From positions 124,001 to 188,000 of the forward strand of contig NW_026516722.1 in the NCBI RefSeq assembly GCF_025766255.1: DNA of 64,000 nt. Reading direction: 5' to 3'. The DNA is from Zychaea mexicana (Eukaryota > Mucoromycota > Mucoromycetes > Mucorales > Lichtheimiaceae). The position numbers and the translations under genes were made by a program. The notes beneath the pieces are model-generated. The model saw nothing but the letters and a program-made list of their open reading frames with translations. It did no database searches and had not been told where the DNA came from. The stretch's first letter is position 1. Every line of letters begins with the position of its first letter. Below are positions 1 to 13,400 of this stretch, one piece after another.

Positions 1-2422
1 GAAGTATACTTGGCTCGTCGTCATCATCTCCTTCATCATCACCATCGTCCCGTCGATGTTTCAAGGTGCGTAAGCGTCGGCTTCGTTCTGCGAGTCGGGA
101 ATTAAAGTTGAGAGTTCGTGTGGGTTGTGGTGTACGAAAGGCGAACCGTGAACTCGGCGATTTGAACCCTGGGCTTGTAGCTGCTTTATTGTAATAGATT
201 TCGGTATCGTCGTCCAAGTCATAGCGTAGGCGTCGCTGTTTGGCTGTCTTTCCATTGTTCTCCGTACTTTTAGACGACGATCCTGTGTCAGCATTCGGAT
301 TGATCTGATAAAACAAGCGTTATCACGAGTTAGTTCATGTTCTCTTTATCATCGTCATCAATATAATTCAAATAAGCAATTACCTTTTTCTTTCTTGCAT
401 TTGTGCCGTCGTCAGAAGACATGATCTGCTTGATATAAGGCTTCCCGTACACATAAAACGGATTTCCTGTCAGCACTTCATGCTCGACCAGGGCACGGAC
501 CAGTTCGTCTTTACTCTACAAACAATAGGGTCAAACTTTCTTTCTCCTATCTGTAATACACGCTGATCTTTGTGTCCGTTATCTTACCTTGGGCAGCTCA
601 CGCGCTATCCTCTTACGAAATTTCTCTTCGCGGAGCAACCGCCCAGGATCGCGTCGGCCTTTGCTGAACAGACGCGAAGGATCGTTCGTAATCTCCTACA
701 GAAAAAGAACGAGTTAGAGCCGTTTAAACTTCTTTTCTTTGACCGTTTTCTTATTAACTATACCTCAAAGTCTTTGATTTCTTCCAAAAGCTTCATGTGG
801 CTTTCCACCTTTTCGAGGATAGGTTTGCGATCTTGAATCAACTGGCGGAGCCGTGCAATTTCATTTTCATGGAGGCCGAGAATAGCATCATTGTACTCGG
901 CTAGAAAGTTTGCTTGTTAGTTCGAACATGGGACCCTCCCAAATCTTCGAAATCAAACAACGGTAAGAGAGCACCTCCCCACTAAGAGCATGACTTACGT
1001 TTAAAAGCTTGGTCGAATTCCTGACGCTCTTCCACTGAGAAATACAATTGATCCCACAGCCTATTGAGATCTTGTCGTGCATCAAAGATAAACTCCTGTA
1101 TTCGTTCTGCCTTGAGCTTTGTCAGTCTGTCCAGCTCGACTTCATACTAAAAGACGAAGAAGGAGTAAAATATATGTCAGATATGCATGCACTAATACTA
1201 CTACTGAAGCCATCTGGTCTACCTTTTCAATATCCTCTTTCTTCAATCCATTGCTTCCAGCTAAGAAGCTTTCACGGTCATGAGCTGGTATCTTGAGTCT
1301 CTCCCACAGATGGCTCAAATGTTGTATCACTTCTTGTTTTCGAAACTCGCGTTCCTGCCTTATATCCTCAAGCTGAACAATAACAACAACCCCTCTTGCG
1401 TCAGAATTGTACTACAAACTTGCATGGCCTCAAATAAAAAGATACAAATGGCAGTTTTCTTCTGTTTACCTCTGTTATTCTTTGGGCGATGTATCGTAGG
1501 CCTTCATCTTTTATTAGTTCTGCATACAAAGAGTTCTTTTCAGCTTCAGGAATATCGTCGTGCAATTGATACATGGCACTATCTCGATCGCTTTGAGGAG
1601 CCAATCCAAGCATGAGCCATAAGTCAATCATCCGTTTTGCGCTTTCGTTGACGCGTTGTTTTCTTGCACGCTATATAATACGATTTAAAAAGGGCTTCCA
1701 GTTTAATATATATATGCTTTCCCGATGGTGGTTGGAGTTGTGTAGTATTAGATATCAATTTACATGTTCGTTTTGACATCGTCGTGTTTCTTCTTCTAAG
1801 GCAGTAACCGCCGGTAAGGACACATCAATGCTCTCGTGCACAATAAGGCTGGTGTTGACGAAACTTTCTAGGCTGTCAACAAAGGCATTGATTTCATGTT
1901 GTAACTCTATATTACAATATTTGTTGCTAACGTGTGAATATAGCTTGTATCGTTCTGGTTGTTACGGCACGTAAAAATACGAAACAATTACCGATGACGC
2001 CATCGAGACGCTTTTGATAATGCTATTGTTGTTATTTTCGTTATGAGAAATTTTGAAGAAAGGCCCTCCAAGAATAAAGAACAAAAAAGGTGTAATACCT
2101 TTTCCACAATCTCTCGTTCCACTTTAAGATCGTGTAAAGTCGACAGCAGCGAGTTGCTATAGGTAACACTGTCGTCAACGTATTCACCCATCAGTCGTTT
2201 TAAAGCAGAGATGCGTTGATATTCTGCTTTAATGGCTCCTTCAAGCGATTCTCGCTCGTATGCGATTTGGTCATGGTGTTGATCGGCTACGTGTAACATT
2301 TGATTAAAAAGCGTTCGTAATTGTTCGTCTTGTTTGTCGCTTGCTGTGCCAATTTCATCGTGAAGTAATTGAAGCTTTTGAAGTTTTTTATCGAGTTCGT
2401 TGATTAGTTTTTTGGTGGACAT
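1..2422 (-). CDS. ase1: Ase1/PRC1/MAP65-family microtubule bundler (3' end off the window)
   Basis: Members of this family cross-link antiparallel microtubules in the anaphase spindle midzone and support spindle elongation and cytokinesis. I see ten exons with GT-AG borders. The first starts at the ATG at 2422 (MSTKKLINELDKKL) and ends at 2099; a 31-base exon follows at about 1992-2022; later exons lie near 1766-1905, 1472-1672, 1208-1364, 1001-1147, 768-903, 587-700, 382-516 and 304 to the left edge. The protein is mostly predicted coiled coil. Family signatures are the phrases LNRLWDQLYFSVEERQEF and, further on, RDPGRLLREEKFRKRIARELPK split over the conserved basic spectrin-like region that binds microtubules. 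The last visible exon is a basic, disordered tail rich in Arg and Asp, as expected for the C-terminal tail. The stop codon is not in the window. Confidence in the family is high; exon edges are read by eye. Confidence 0.9.
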
Positions 2423-3597
2423 TTCGTACGGCCTGTGTTTTAATTAAGAGATTGAGATAAAGAAAGGGGAAGCTCCCCCACGCGCCTTTGCTTACTCAAA
2501 ATTAGAAGCGCCAGTGCGGAACGAGAGAGGGGGCGTATTTCTCTCGTGTTTCAAAACGCGCTCTTTTACTTGGCGCAAAACTTGAATGTTGTGTCGTAGA
2601 AAGATATTAGCCAAGTGCCTGTATAACCCATGCAGCAGCTAATTGAGCTGCGTTCAGAATCCAAGTACGTACCATTTTTGTATGAGTGTATATCATTCAG
2701 TTGCTCGGTGGTAGACATTAACGGTTTCATGCTGCTACTGATTACTGTTGTTGAACAGCTGTGCGCGATATCTATACTCGAGTATTGAGAAGGACGAGAA
2801 AAGTCAGTTTAGGAGGTAGAGGCGGTCTTGTGCTTTATCAGAAAGCTGATAGCTAATTGAAAAAGAGATCGCGATTTGCAGGGATATGTTCAGTCTCCAT
2901 AGTTAATACTGTAGTAGTACATAGTAGTAGCACATACGCTGCGCCTTGATTGTTTATGTGGCACTTAGCTGCTGACCTTGCGTGACACCCTATGATAAAT
3001 TTAAAGTAATGATTCGTAGGAGCAACTATTTAAGGATCGGCCACCTGATCGTTTTGTATTTTTTGACTCATGTTGTAGTTCTCGGGTAGGATCTAATTTT
3101 TTTTACGAAATGGTGTAATGAAAAGTAATAAGCATTCGGCACAGTAAACTGAGAAAAGACACTTCCATCATCATCAATGATCTATGTGGACCATTGATTT
3201 GCCATCGGACGGCAATACTAAGGCTTTTCCGGTAACACGTAGCGTGCACCACTATATTACGTCAAACAGTAATACATACACGTCATTGCTATATCCCGAG
3301 CAATCAACATCATATTAACCACAATATACAAGTGGGATAACCGCTTAAAAGCAAATAAAAGTTCTGATCAGTAGCAGTAGCACAACATGCGTGAGCACGC
3401 TGTGTTACGTGACCATGCTCGGTGATGGTTTTGCCGTACACACTGAGAACCAAGTCGACGAATTACATAATAGATAGCTAGCTGTGTACTCTCGAAACTC
3501 GTACTTACAAACAAAAATATAAAAGGCTTTCATAAAATACCATTTTTCTTTTGGTTATTCACACTTCACATCCCGGAACAAATCAAAAATATTCTAA
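2423..3597. other. Divergent intergenic region
   Basis: These 1.2 kb separate the start codons of the Ase1-like gene (minus) and the short-chain dehydrogenase (plus), so they should hold both promoters. I see no convincing coding exon, RNA gene or repeat in it. Confidence 0.6.
3518..3526 (+). promoter_or_regulatory. TATA box of the short-chain dehydrogenase gene
   Basis: The sequence TATAAAAGG lies about 80 bases upstream of the ATG at 3598. It is the only good TATA match close to this start. It is followed by a pyrimidine-rich stretch with CACTTCACATCCC, where transcription could begin. Confidence 0.5.
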
Positions 3598-4636
3598 ATG
3601 ACATTGACTTTTGTTGTCACGGGCACGTCTCGAGGAATTGGTGTTGAGTTTATCAAGCAGCTCTCTGCCAAGGGCCATACTGTGTTCGCATGCGCACGTA
3701 ACCCACACCAGTCAGATAAACTCCAGGTCTTAATCAATGATATAAATGTGCATCCTGTCGCTATGGACATAACAAATCAAGAATCCGTCAAGGTAAGCTT
3801 TAACTTTTACAACCATGTCACATGTGTACTTTGCGTTCTATGTGCGTTTCATTCTCATCCTCATGAAACATGATATATAATTTTCCTTTCTTTTCAGGCA
3901 GCTGTCGAGCAAATACAGACACTGGCCCCCGAAGGCATCGATGTACTGATCAACAATGCTGCTATTCCTGGCGTTTCGGGTGCTAATGTTACAAATACGT
4001 AAGAACTATATATAGAGCTTGCAAGAAGGTCTTCTCCTTTCCCACGCACGCACCCCGTTCTCAATTCGACACCCACTAAAATTGATAATTTTTTTTCCAG
4101 TACTGCAGAGGACTATATGAATGTTTTCGAAACAAATGTGGTTGGCACTTCGACTGTCACCATGTCGCTTTTACCATGGCTTCGTAAGCGTAATACTCGG
4201 CATATCGTGAATATTGTCTCGATTATGGCATCCATGCAGAATACTACCCGCGGAATTGGTGCAGCCGTAAGTCGTCTTCCTTCTCTAGTGCATTTGCTAC
4301 TTAGTACATCTTTGAGTATTAGTAGCAATTATACAGTAATACTAGCTTTGTGAGTTAGTCTACCAAAAACTATATTGCTAAAATTACCTCCAATAGTACC
4401 GTGTATCCAAAGCAGCGGAAAACATGCTGACAAGAACATTGGCCGGAGAACTGGGTGAAGAAGGATTTGTGGTTCTGGCATTGCATCCAGGGTGGGTAAA
4501 GACAGATATGGGTACCGATCAGGCTTTGTATACACCGGAAGAGTCGGTCAGTGGTATGCTCTCGGTTATTGGAGATATGTCACTGGAAACCAATGGCAAA
4601 TTTATATCCTTTCAAGGCAAAGAACTTCCTTGGTAG
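3598..4636 (+). CDS. Short-chain dehydrogenase/reductase (NAD(P)-dependent, C-factor/sniffer-like)
   Basis: A cytosolic oxidoreductase of the classical SDR type, spliced from four exons: 3598-3792, 3898-3998, 4101-4266 and 4397-4636. All phases agree and give 233 residues, a normal length for a minimal SDR. Residues 8-15 (TGTSRGIG) are the Rossmann TGxxxGxG cofactor loop; DITNQ and then LINNAAI (the NNAG-type motif) follow. The catalytic serine lies in IVNIVSIMAS and the catalytic pair is Y-x-x-x-K in YRVSKAAENML, made across the third intron. HPGWVKTDMG is the usual loop after the active site. The overall look is closest to the C-factor/sniffer carbonyl reductase group. The substrate cannot be told from sequence. 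It shares no obvious pathway with its neighbours. Confidence 0.92.
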
Positions 4637-4666
4637 GACAGCAATAGAGTTTGTGTGTCAATGGAA

Positions 4667-4672
4667 AATAAA
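4667..4672 (+). terminator. Polyadenylation signal of the SDR gene
   Basis: A canonical AATAAA lies 30 bases after the stop codon of the short-chain dehydrogenase, followed by a T-rich stretch. Confidence 0.5.
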
Positions 4673-6142
4673 GCACTTTTTTCCATACTTGTAAATATAA
4701 ATGAGACTCATCTGCATTTGCGCTACATAATTGACATGTTTCTTATTTTCTCTACTGTGCCACATGCATTATCTGTATACTAAAGAGGCATTTAGAAAGA
4801 CTTTTACGTAAAAGATAAAGATTTACTGAACAAGGATGTAGTTTAGAGCTTTCATGATTTCAGGTCATTGGCATTTTTGAGGGCTGTGCACATTGTCTCC
4901 GAAAGTTACGTAAACATAGTGTTGATTGTTTGACTGCCCAATATCACCATCTCGTACTTATTACTAAGTTCCTCCATATACAGCTGTATGCGTTCATGTT
5001 ATCTGAGAACGCTTGCCGTAAGTTCTCCAAACAATCTGGAGGCGAGTTGTACCGGCATAATTAACCTTCCCCGGCGCCATAAAAGGACAACATCTAATTG
5101 TTGCCGGACTGCATCTTATATCGTTGGTGATTTTATACAAAGATCGACACAAGAGATATGTACTTGCCGATGAGAACTTCAACATAACTTGTGGTAACTT
5201 GGCGAGCTCGTCGTACGAATATAGTTGCTCATTTTTACGATCGCCATATTACATTGCGCCGAACTCAATCGCAAAGCAAAAAGGATGCTGAACAGCTGCA
5301 CGCTTAGTATGAGAAGTCCTTATTTACACGTGAATGTATGAGCGAATAATCAAGCAACAGTTGCTGTAATAGTATCCTGTACGTCCAACTAAACAAAGTA
5401 CATGATAAAGTTCGAAACTTGTGGGAAAATATGGCGCCATTACCTGTGCTCGTAGCCCAGATGCCTCGGAGCAGCTGCCAATGACAAGTATACAACATAT
5501 ATACTGTAACGCTAGATACTCTGAACGCAGAAACAGTCAAGGTGAGCTATGTATAGAGTGTAGTCCAAATGTAGATTCTTTTCAAGGAAGACTTAGTGAC
5601 CTTCCTCGCGGTACAATCAGGGGGAGAATATTTACAAATGAGGAATACCACACCTGAAAAACCCCCAGTTGTATAATGGGAAAAGCATGTTGAAATTGTT
5701 GGGAGACTAGGTAAGAAAAAGGAAATCACAGAGAAAGATACGATAGACACTTTGAAAATGCTGTAAAGACAAGTATATATGTGTGTGTGTGTGTGTGTGT
5801 CTAGAGGAGGACATCCTCTGGAGCAGATTCTGGATCCTTTTCAGCATTAAAGTGGCATATCTGCACCCACAATTATAAAAGTAAGAGCTGTTTTCCTCGG
5901 GTTTCCTAAAGACATTTATTTTTCACAGCTCTTTATTAAAGTGGCTTTGTGTTTTATGGCTCTGATTCATCACACATTAACACGGCTACTAGTGTCAAGT
6001 TTTTCAAATATTCAGTTGTTGCCGCTGATTGTAGTCGTGCTTGCCATCGAGGCGCGGAGGAGTAAAATAAAGAGAGCTTTGATTTTTTGTGGCAGGCACG
6101 AACTTAAACTTTTGCCAACTCCTTCAAGGAATAACAATAATA
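4673..6142. other. Intergenic region with a short GT microsatellite
   Basis: I see no gene here. The only structured feature is a (GT)10 run at 5781-5800 preceded by alternating AT. Short open frames in this stretch have no splice-consistent continuation and no recognisable motif. A polypyrimidine-AG (about 6060-6095) just before the next gene could be a 5'-UTR intron acceptor. Confidence 0.5.
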
Positions 6143-6906
6143 ATGACCGAACACGAGCCGACGACCCTTTCTCAAGCACCTACATCACAACCCGTTAATG
6201 CTCTTACACCACCACGCTACACGCTTTCCGACGGCGTTAACTTAACCACCGTACCACCAACATTTGCTGCGGATGGCAACGACGATGCGAAAACAACTGA
6301 ACATGCAGTGACAGGTCGAGCAAGCCTCAACGTAAATCAACGATTAGTGCTCATGACCGGCGTTGGTAGTTTTTGGGGATTCAGTATTGGCTCGTTTATT
6401 GGAGGACGACACGCCGGTCTTCAATACCTTGCCGAGAACGCACATCGACTACCAACGACAGTTCAGGGATGGTATTTCTACCACAAGACGAAAAATTATC
6501 GGATGGCATTGGGTGGCATCAAACGTGGTGCTCGGTATGCCGTGCGAACCGGTGGACTTTGTTTGATGTATGGAGCTCTTGAGGCCGGATTGGATCATAT
6601 GCGTGGTGAACCGGACGTAGCGAATTCTGTAGCAGCAGGCGCTGTCTCTGGCGCCATCTTTTCTACCTTTAGTAAGTTTCCCCTACTCTTTAAGTAGCCG
6701 CTTCTTTTGGGAATTGCCGTGAATATTAACAAGGACCACTAGCTAAATTATCACGGGGGAGCGTAAGATATTCGCTGATGTTTGGAGCCGCATTTGGTCT
6801 GGTGACGGGTGGATTATCGGATATTCATCGGTGTATTTCTGGAAACTCGCCAGCGTATGTCGCATGGATCCAATCTCGACTGGACAATAAAGTACAACAA
6901 CGGTAG
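6143..6906 (+). CDS. Tim17/Tim22/Tim23-family membrane protein
   Basis: A predicted multi-pass protein of the mitochondrial Tim17/22/23 (PRAT-like) fold. Two exons, 6143-6671 and 6743-6906, join in phase to give 230 residues. I chose the ATG at 6143 because it has A at -3 and because nothing upstream in frame offers an ATG. The first 70 residues are polar and rich in Thr/Pro. Four hydrophobic segments follow; the first carries the Gly-rich packing motif in GSFWGFSIGSFIGG, a later one reads AVSGAIFSTF and the last GAAFGLVTGGLSD. These GxxxG-type patterns are typical of the family. No cleavable presequence is obvious. It is not close enough by eye to the translocase subunits Tim17, Tim22 or Tim23 to name it; a complex I-associated or fungal-specific relative is equally possible. 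Confidence 0.72.
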
Positions 6907-7491
6907 AATACCTGGAACAAAGCTAGAATATGCTCGAAAAAGCCCGTTCTTGCGCTGCCTTGTGTGTTTCTAGGCAGAACCAGGAAGAAAGGGATGGGGG
7001 CTCGATATATAGAAAGAGAGGGGGTGGATTTGGCCTGAGCGAGCGGCATCAGGCGTCCAATTAGTATTCCATGGCTTTTTTTATGAGCCACCCCCGCGTT
7101 TTCATTAAAACATTGGGGGTGGGGGGTTGTTTAGTGCATCTGTAACGTCATCGTCATCATCATCAAAGTTTGGGAGACAGTGTGAGAGAGCTTTGTTGCA
7201 AAAAAACTACGCCGTTGCCTCTGTACTTATACTCTTATCCGGGTGGCCAGTGAAAGAAGAAAACGCTTTTGCTACAATACAAAGTACAGCTCGAGCCACA
7301 AAAAAAAATATAAGAAAAAGCAAACCCCTAATCGCTTTCCGGGCAAACGCTTGCCATGTTCAACATTGCTCCATATATTGCAAAAGCAAGTCCTTCGTTC
7401 TTTGTTTCCTTCTTTCTCATATCCGAAGCTTAAAAATGTCCATGACCTTTCATTTCGGATCAAATAAATTAATCAACTGTTTTAAAAATAG
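6907..7491. other. Intergenic region / unresolved 5' part of the cyclase gene
   Basis: No start codon in frame with the first secure cyclase exon was found here. A long open frame (7127-7867) reads mostly low-complexity and intron-like sequence and I do not regard it as a protein. One or more short upstream exons of the cyclase gene probably lie here or a little further left. Confidence 0.4.
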
Positions 7492-10400
7492 TATGTGCGA
7501 TCGTTGCATGCCCTTAACGACCATTTGGAAATACCATACAGCCAAACCCAGTTTGGTGTTGTACTCATGGTGGATGTTGTTGGTAAATAAACGTCAAAAC
7601 AGTGCAGACCTTGATCTTTTGGTCACTCCCTTCTTTGCTCTGCTGTGCTGTATAGACACATGCTCATTCCTTCCTTGTTCTCTTCTTTCTCTCCCTGCAG
7701 GTTTCAGCCAGGTAACAGATTCTTGTAGTCCACACTTGCAAAAGAAAAGACACACACCCATTCGAACCACTCGCAGATACACACGCACACACCAAAGTCT
7801 TTCTGCAGTCTTTGGCCGCTCACCCACACAGCGGTTTTTCTTATTTCGCAATTGCCTTATTCTGTAGTTGACGACCCTGGCTTCCGAAAAAGGTGAATCA
7901 GGTGCCGAAGCAATCGCATTAGAAATCGGAGCATATATGGGTGAAGTATGCATGAATCTTCCTTTTGGCCGTTTTGCATGTTTACTCCACCTGCATAGCG
8001 TGCATCTAACAACATGATTCATGAAAACTGCCCCTCTTTGTTTAGTGCATTCAAATAATCGAATTTTTTGGTGGCGATGTTGTCAAGTTCCTCGGTGATG
8101 CAGTCTTGGTGAGCTTCCAGCAGAATCCACGAGAACCTGGTGCCTCGAGCGAAGCAGACTCAGAATTAGACGGAAGCTTCGGTAACAGTGATCGAGAAAC
8201 GACAGAACGGCAAAGAAGAGTGCTTGTACGACGTGCAGTAGAATGCGGCCAACAATTACTAGCGCGTCTTTCCCATTATCGCGTGTATCTTACTGCAGAA
8301 GAACGAACAAAGCATCGAACGACGTCAGGCGAAATCGATCGACAACAGACACGCGGTGCAAAAATGCAACGATTTTTTTTATTTGACGGACAAAGCTCGT
8401 CTAGCAATGAAGATCAACAGAATAGACGGCCATCCTCTTCCACGATAGCGACTCGTCCAGCCGGCGCAGATTCGATAGACCATCTTCCCGAATACCCTGA
8501 CGAATACTCGATGGCGTTTGACTTTTGGAGCTGTCTGCCTTTCCTACGGCGCAAAAACCAGCACGACAGGTTGTATGCACGACGATGCAGTGTGTCTACT
8601 GAATCGTCAAACACCAACAAGAACGCAATCGACTTAGAGCTTCACATTGCAGTGTCTTGCGGCGACGTAACCAACGTCATCATTGGGGAGATAAATCCTG
8701 AATTAAAACCACGATCTACGGATCGGTTTCCAACAGCAACACACATGAATGCGAGCGCTGGTGGTGACAACAGCAGCAATCGGAAAAGCAAACGGATATC
8801 CAAGCTAAGTGCGGACGAACTGGATGCAGTCGACTCGTACTTTACGGAATACAATGGCAGATTGGAGTATGCCATATCTGGCCCAGCAGTTGAGTCGCTG
8901 GAGGAAGCCCTTTCAGCAGCAAAAGCAGGTGAGATGAGCATCACGCCGGAGATCTACTCGCTTGTCTTTACCCAGCCATTGGACGTATCGTATGAGAAGC
9001 GCAAAGAGTTCTACATTGTGAGATCACGAGAAACAGACGAGCACGGTGGCCGAAAAGGAAGCAGCAACAGCAGAGGATTAGGAGTGCATCACTACCATCA
9101 CCACCGCTATCACCACAGCCAACATCCTTCTACCAGCAGCGAAACAACGCCAAACGCGAGCTATCTGTCGGGCCGGCCCGAATTGATGAGACAAGCATCA
9201 AAATTAAAGATCGAACCACTTGTGCCCAAAATACGCAACATGAACTACTTTGAACTATCCAACGAGTCGAACGCAAACTACTACAAGTATGTCAACCGCA
9301 GCGCGCTGTATCGCCTGCAGCACAGTCCAGATGGTAATTTCCCTGCGCATTTTCGGGACGTCACGATCATGTTTGTCAGTCTAGGCAAGCTTAATGTTGC
9401 CACCTCGGAGGGATTGGAATTCGCGCAAAAGGCGACGGTCCAGGGGATGCAGTTGCTCGTGAAATACGAAGGCATGCTGCAACAATTTGCTGTCGATGAC
9501 AAAGGTAAGCGCAAAATCAGAAAATAAAAAGAAGATGGACTCTTTCCTGAATTACAACGCATTGATTTTACTTAGGTGCTACCCTCTTGGCAGTGTTTGG
9601 TCTACCTCCACTTTCACACGAACGTGAGGCAGTGTTTGCAGCCAAGGCAGCCATCGAGCTGCGCGATGCGTACCGTGAGCTACAAGTGCCCGATTTCTCG
9701 ATTGCACTTTCAACGGGCATAATATTCAACGCCGTGCTTCCACAGGGCAATCCCTACCGCCGTGATCCCAGCATTTCGGGTGACACCATCATCCTCGCTG
9801 TACGACTCTTGAAATTCCCATTCGCCAAAAAGAACGTTGTGTGCGACGCGGCAACCAAGCAGCAGATCGGTGGTCTGTGCGAGTTTGAAAACATGGGCGA
9901 ACACTTTGTCAAGGGCAAAGTCAAGCCAGTGCAAATCCATGAAATACAGAAATTCGGCCAGAGCGGCAGCAAGCCGAAACGCATCTCGCTCCACAACTTT
10001 GAAAATGATGCCGACTTTATTGGATATAAGCTGGAGCTGGCTCGTGCTAAGCAGCTGATTGATGATTGGAACGAGGCTCAGAACCATCATGTGCTCGTGA
10101 TTTCGGGTCCTTCGGGCGTCGGTAAAAGCTTTTTCTGCCATGCATTGAACAAGAATATCACTTCGCAAGGTGTAATGACATGGTACGTGTGTATTGAAAA
10201 TAGTGTCCTAGCACGAATCGAAAACGACTCTGTCTGTTCTTTTTGCACCACGATAAGAAACTAAATTTCTTCTCTCTCTCTCATGTGCGGGAATCAGGTG
10301 GTCATCATCAACCGAAGGTAATGTACCTCAGTTATATAATTCGCGGTGCCAAAGAGACTAACGATCCTCTATATAGTCGAAAAGAGCTCTAAATACTACC

Positions 10401-13400
10401 TGGTGAAAAACCTGCTGCTATCGCTATTTGAGATCATCGATTCTGACAAGATCCCCGCCAACACCAAGCGCCGCATGTCCTATCTGAACCCTACGGCCAC
10501 AACTGCATCCGGAAACCACCTTGTTAATCCACAGACGAGTCCCACCAGTGTCAGCGCGGGTGGTGGTGGTGGTGGTGGTGGTGGTGGTGGTGGTGGTGGT
10601 GGTGGTTCTGCACCAGGAGATCGTACCTCGTCAGCCTCGTCTATATCAATCATGAGCAACCGTGAATGGCTGCGTCGTCTGGCATCGTATTCATCCGCTA
10701 CACGCTCGACTTCCGGAAGCACGCACAATCTGGATACCAACAACGAAATGGCCGAATTGATCGTCCACTGTTTGCAAAAATGTGGCGAACAAGAAAGCCT
10801 ATTGCCACTCTTCAAGGCCGCGTTTGCCACAATGAATGATGTATCCGAAAACCGATATACTGCTCGACTCGATGGCCGTGCACGAGATATATTACTTGCA
10901 GCAGTGATTACCCGTATGGTGCGATACGCTTCAGAGCATATCGGGCTGGTGTTGATCTGTGATGATGTTCAATGTAAGCTACCTTATATGAAAAGGAGTA
11001 GCTGGTATAGCATGTATTGACTCCGTCCTCCTGGTTTTCTATGCTTGGAAAAAACAAAAATTCGCTGCTGTTGCTGCAGGGGCGGATTCTGCATCAGTGC
11101 GCGTGCTTCTCCAAATACACGAGCAATGTCAGCGTGTGATGATCATCATGGCAACACGACCTATCCGCGACTACAATGTCACTTTCATGAGCAAGTTTTG
11201 TGACTCGGGATCGCACGAAGAAATCGCTTTGAATGGATTAGGCCCAGATGAAATCGGCGAGATTATTTTACAAGCTTTTCAAAGTGGCGTCAAACGCATA
11301 AGCCCGCAAATTGTTCGAGTTGTTCAGGTACGAGCTTGATTTAAACTACTGAATATCACAACCACTTAATTTATCCTAAATAGAAACGAACGGCAGGGAA
11401 CCCTCTTTATGTCAAGTACGTTTTTGATGCACTACCCTTGCTCTTTCGTTTTTGCGCATACAAATAAGCTTACCCTCCCTAACACCACATATCTACAGGA
11501 ACATGGCCATTATCCTTAAAGACTTTAACCACGTCACTGTGGTAAACGGAGAACTTGTACCAAGCAGCAACGAGTTTGATTTAGCAGATTTACTTGGCAA
11601 TTTTGATTACAAACGGATTATCAAGATGCAATTTGATCGTCTGGACGCCAGCTTCCAGGAAATTCTGACGGTACGGTTCCGGACAACAATGATGGCTGTT
11701 TTGGACTTTTCTTTCTCTAATCTAAAGTACTGTCTGTCACAGGTTGCCAGTTGTTTGGATCAATACTTTACCTTATACGAAATCGAAGCCGTCATTAAAG
11801 AAAGTAATGCGATATTCAAGGACAATGATATGAGAAAGATTACAGCAAGCATTCAAAAGTACGACGTATATCACTTTCTTCAGCAAGTCGATACACCGAA
11901 TATTCAAGAAAACGAAATCGTTGTGTACACATTTTCTCATATCACCATTCCACAAGCCATTTACGATATGGTATCCTACGAAACTCGCATCAACCTTCAC
12001 CAGCAACTTGCGAAATATTACGAAGCCCAGCTCACGCGAGAAAACTACCCTGAGCTCCTCAGCAAGGTTGTTCGGCACTACATGAAGACGGACGGCCTCG
12101 GCAAACAACTATTTTATTTGGAGCAACTCGCAGATCTCAACATCAAATCGTATTTACTTCCTGAAGCAACCGACAATCTGAAGAAAATCGTCGAAATCTT
12201 GGACAAAAACGACAACATTGCAGCCCAGTTTGGACGGGTCCACTGTAGCGATATCTATCGACGTCTTGGCATGTGTTATACCATGCGGACAAAGCTAAAC
12301 GAGGGTGAACGGTATTTGTTTATGGCACTTGAAGCGCTAGGCGAGCCATGGCCACATGGAGGCCTTCAATTCATGTACAAATTTTGGACGAATCGAGCAG
12401 CACAGTATCAACATCGTCGATGGGGTACCTGGAACAAATATACCAAACATTCCAAGAAGCTCATTTGGAAACGCGTGGTCGAAATCATGGCCCAACTCTC
12501 CAACATTTACTTCTACACGGGCAAAGGACGCATGTTTGTATATACCTGCTTGATCGGTCTAAATGCGTGTGAACGACTTAATGAGGACGGACCGAATTAT
12601 ACCTTATTCTTGGCACGCAATTCGCTGTTGTGCTGGATCAATGATCAAAAGGAGCACAGTATATTTTACATCACCAAAGCATTGCGGCACATGGAGGAAA
12701 AGAACGATCCTGGCACCTTGACAATATGCGCATTCCTTTGCTTTGCAGCAGGAAAGTTCAACAATGCCCGCGACTTGCTGTACCAGTCCATCCAAGCAGT
12801 ACGCACGCTTGGTGTTATTACCGATTGTCAATCATTTTATCGATCTGTTGGCTTGGTCATCACAATGCGAATATTTGAGGGTCGACTGGATAGTTCGCCA
12901 GAAGATCTGCTTCTGCTTAAACAGATGGCTGACACAGCACACAGTAATGGCGACTATGAGGCAGAAATTTGGCTTGGCGTATACAATATCGGGAATGCGA
13001 TTGTCATGGATCGACTACGCGACTGTGATCCATTTGTAGCGTTATTAGAGGCTCACGTGAAGCTGGCAGCTGATTATAACAAGATTGCGATCCATGGAAC
13101 ATTGATATCTTACTATGCACGCGCCAGAAACTACGAATATGCAAGACATCATCTTCGCAGCCTTGTCAACAGTCTTCCTGCGCTCACTGTGACACGTACG
13201 TTTTTTTTTTGCTGGGAGGTATCGATGATATAGAACTCGTTATTGACTTCAAATGTGTAGCAAACATATTCCCGATCTTTGGGCTGATTTTTGCTACCAT
13301 GGGCCTTTATCGACTTATTGAGTACGAGCAAGTAGATTTGGTCTCTGTAGACGATGCACGAAACTATGATCGATTCAATCTCGGTGTTGCAAGAATCAAT

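Noticed and set aside
7127..7867. 246-codon open frame upstream of the cyclase core
   Set aside because: It runs through intron-like and low-complexity sequence, ends before the cyclase frame, and the real exons (7492-7582, 7701-7711) use another frame.
9710..10168. 152-codon minus-strand frame
   Set aside because: Shadow of the second cyclase domain and ATPase exon on the plus strand.
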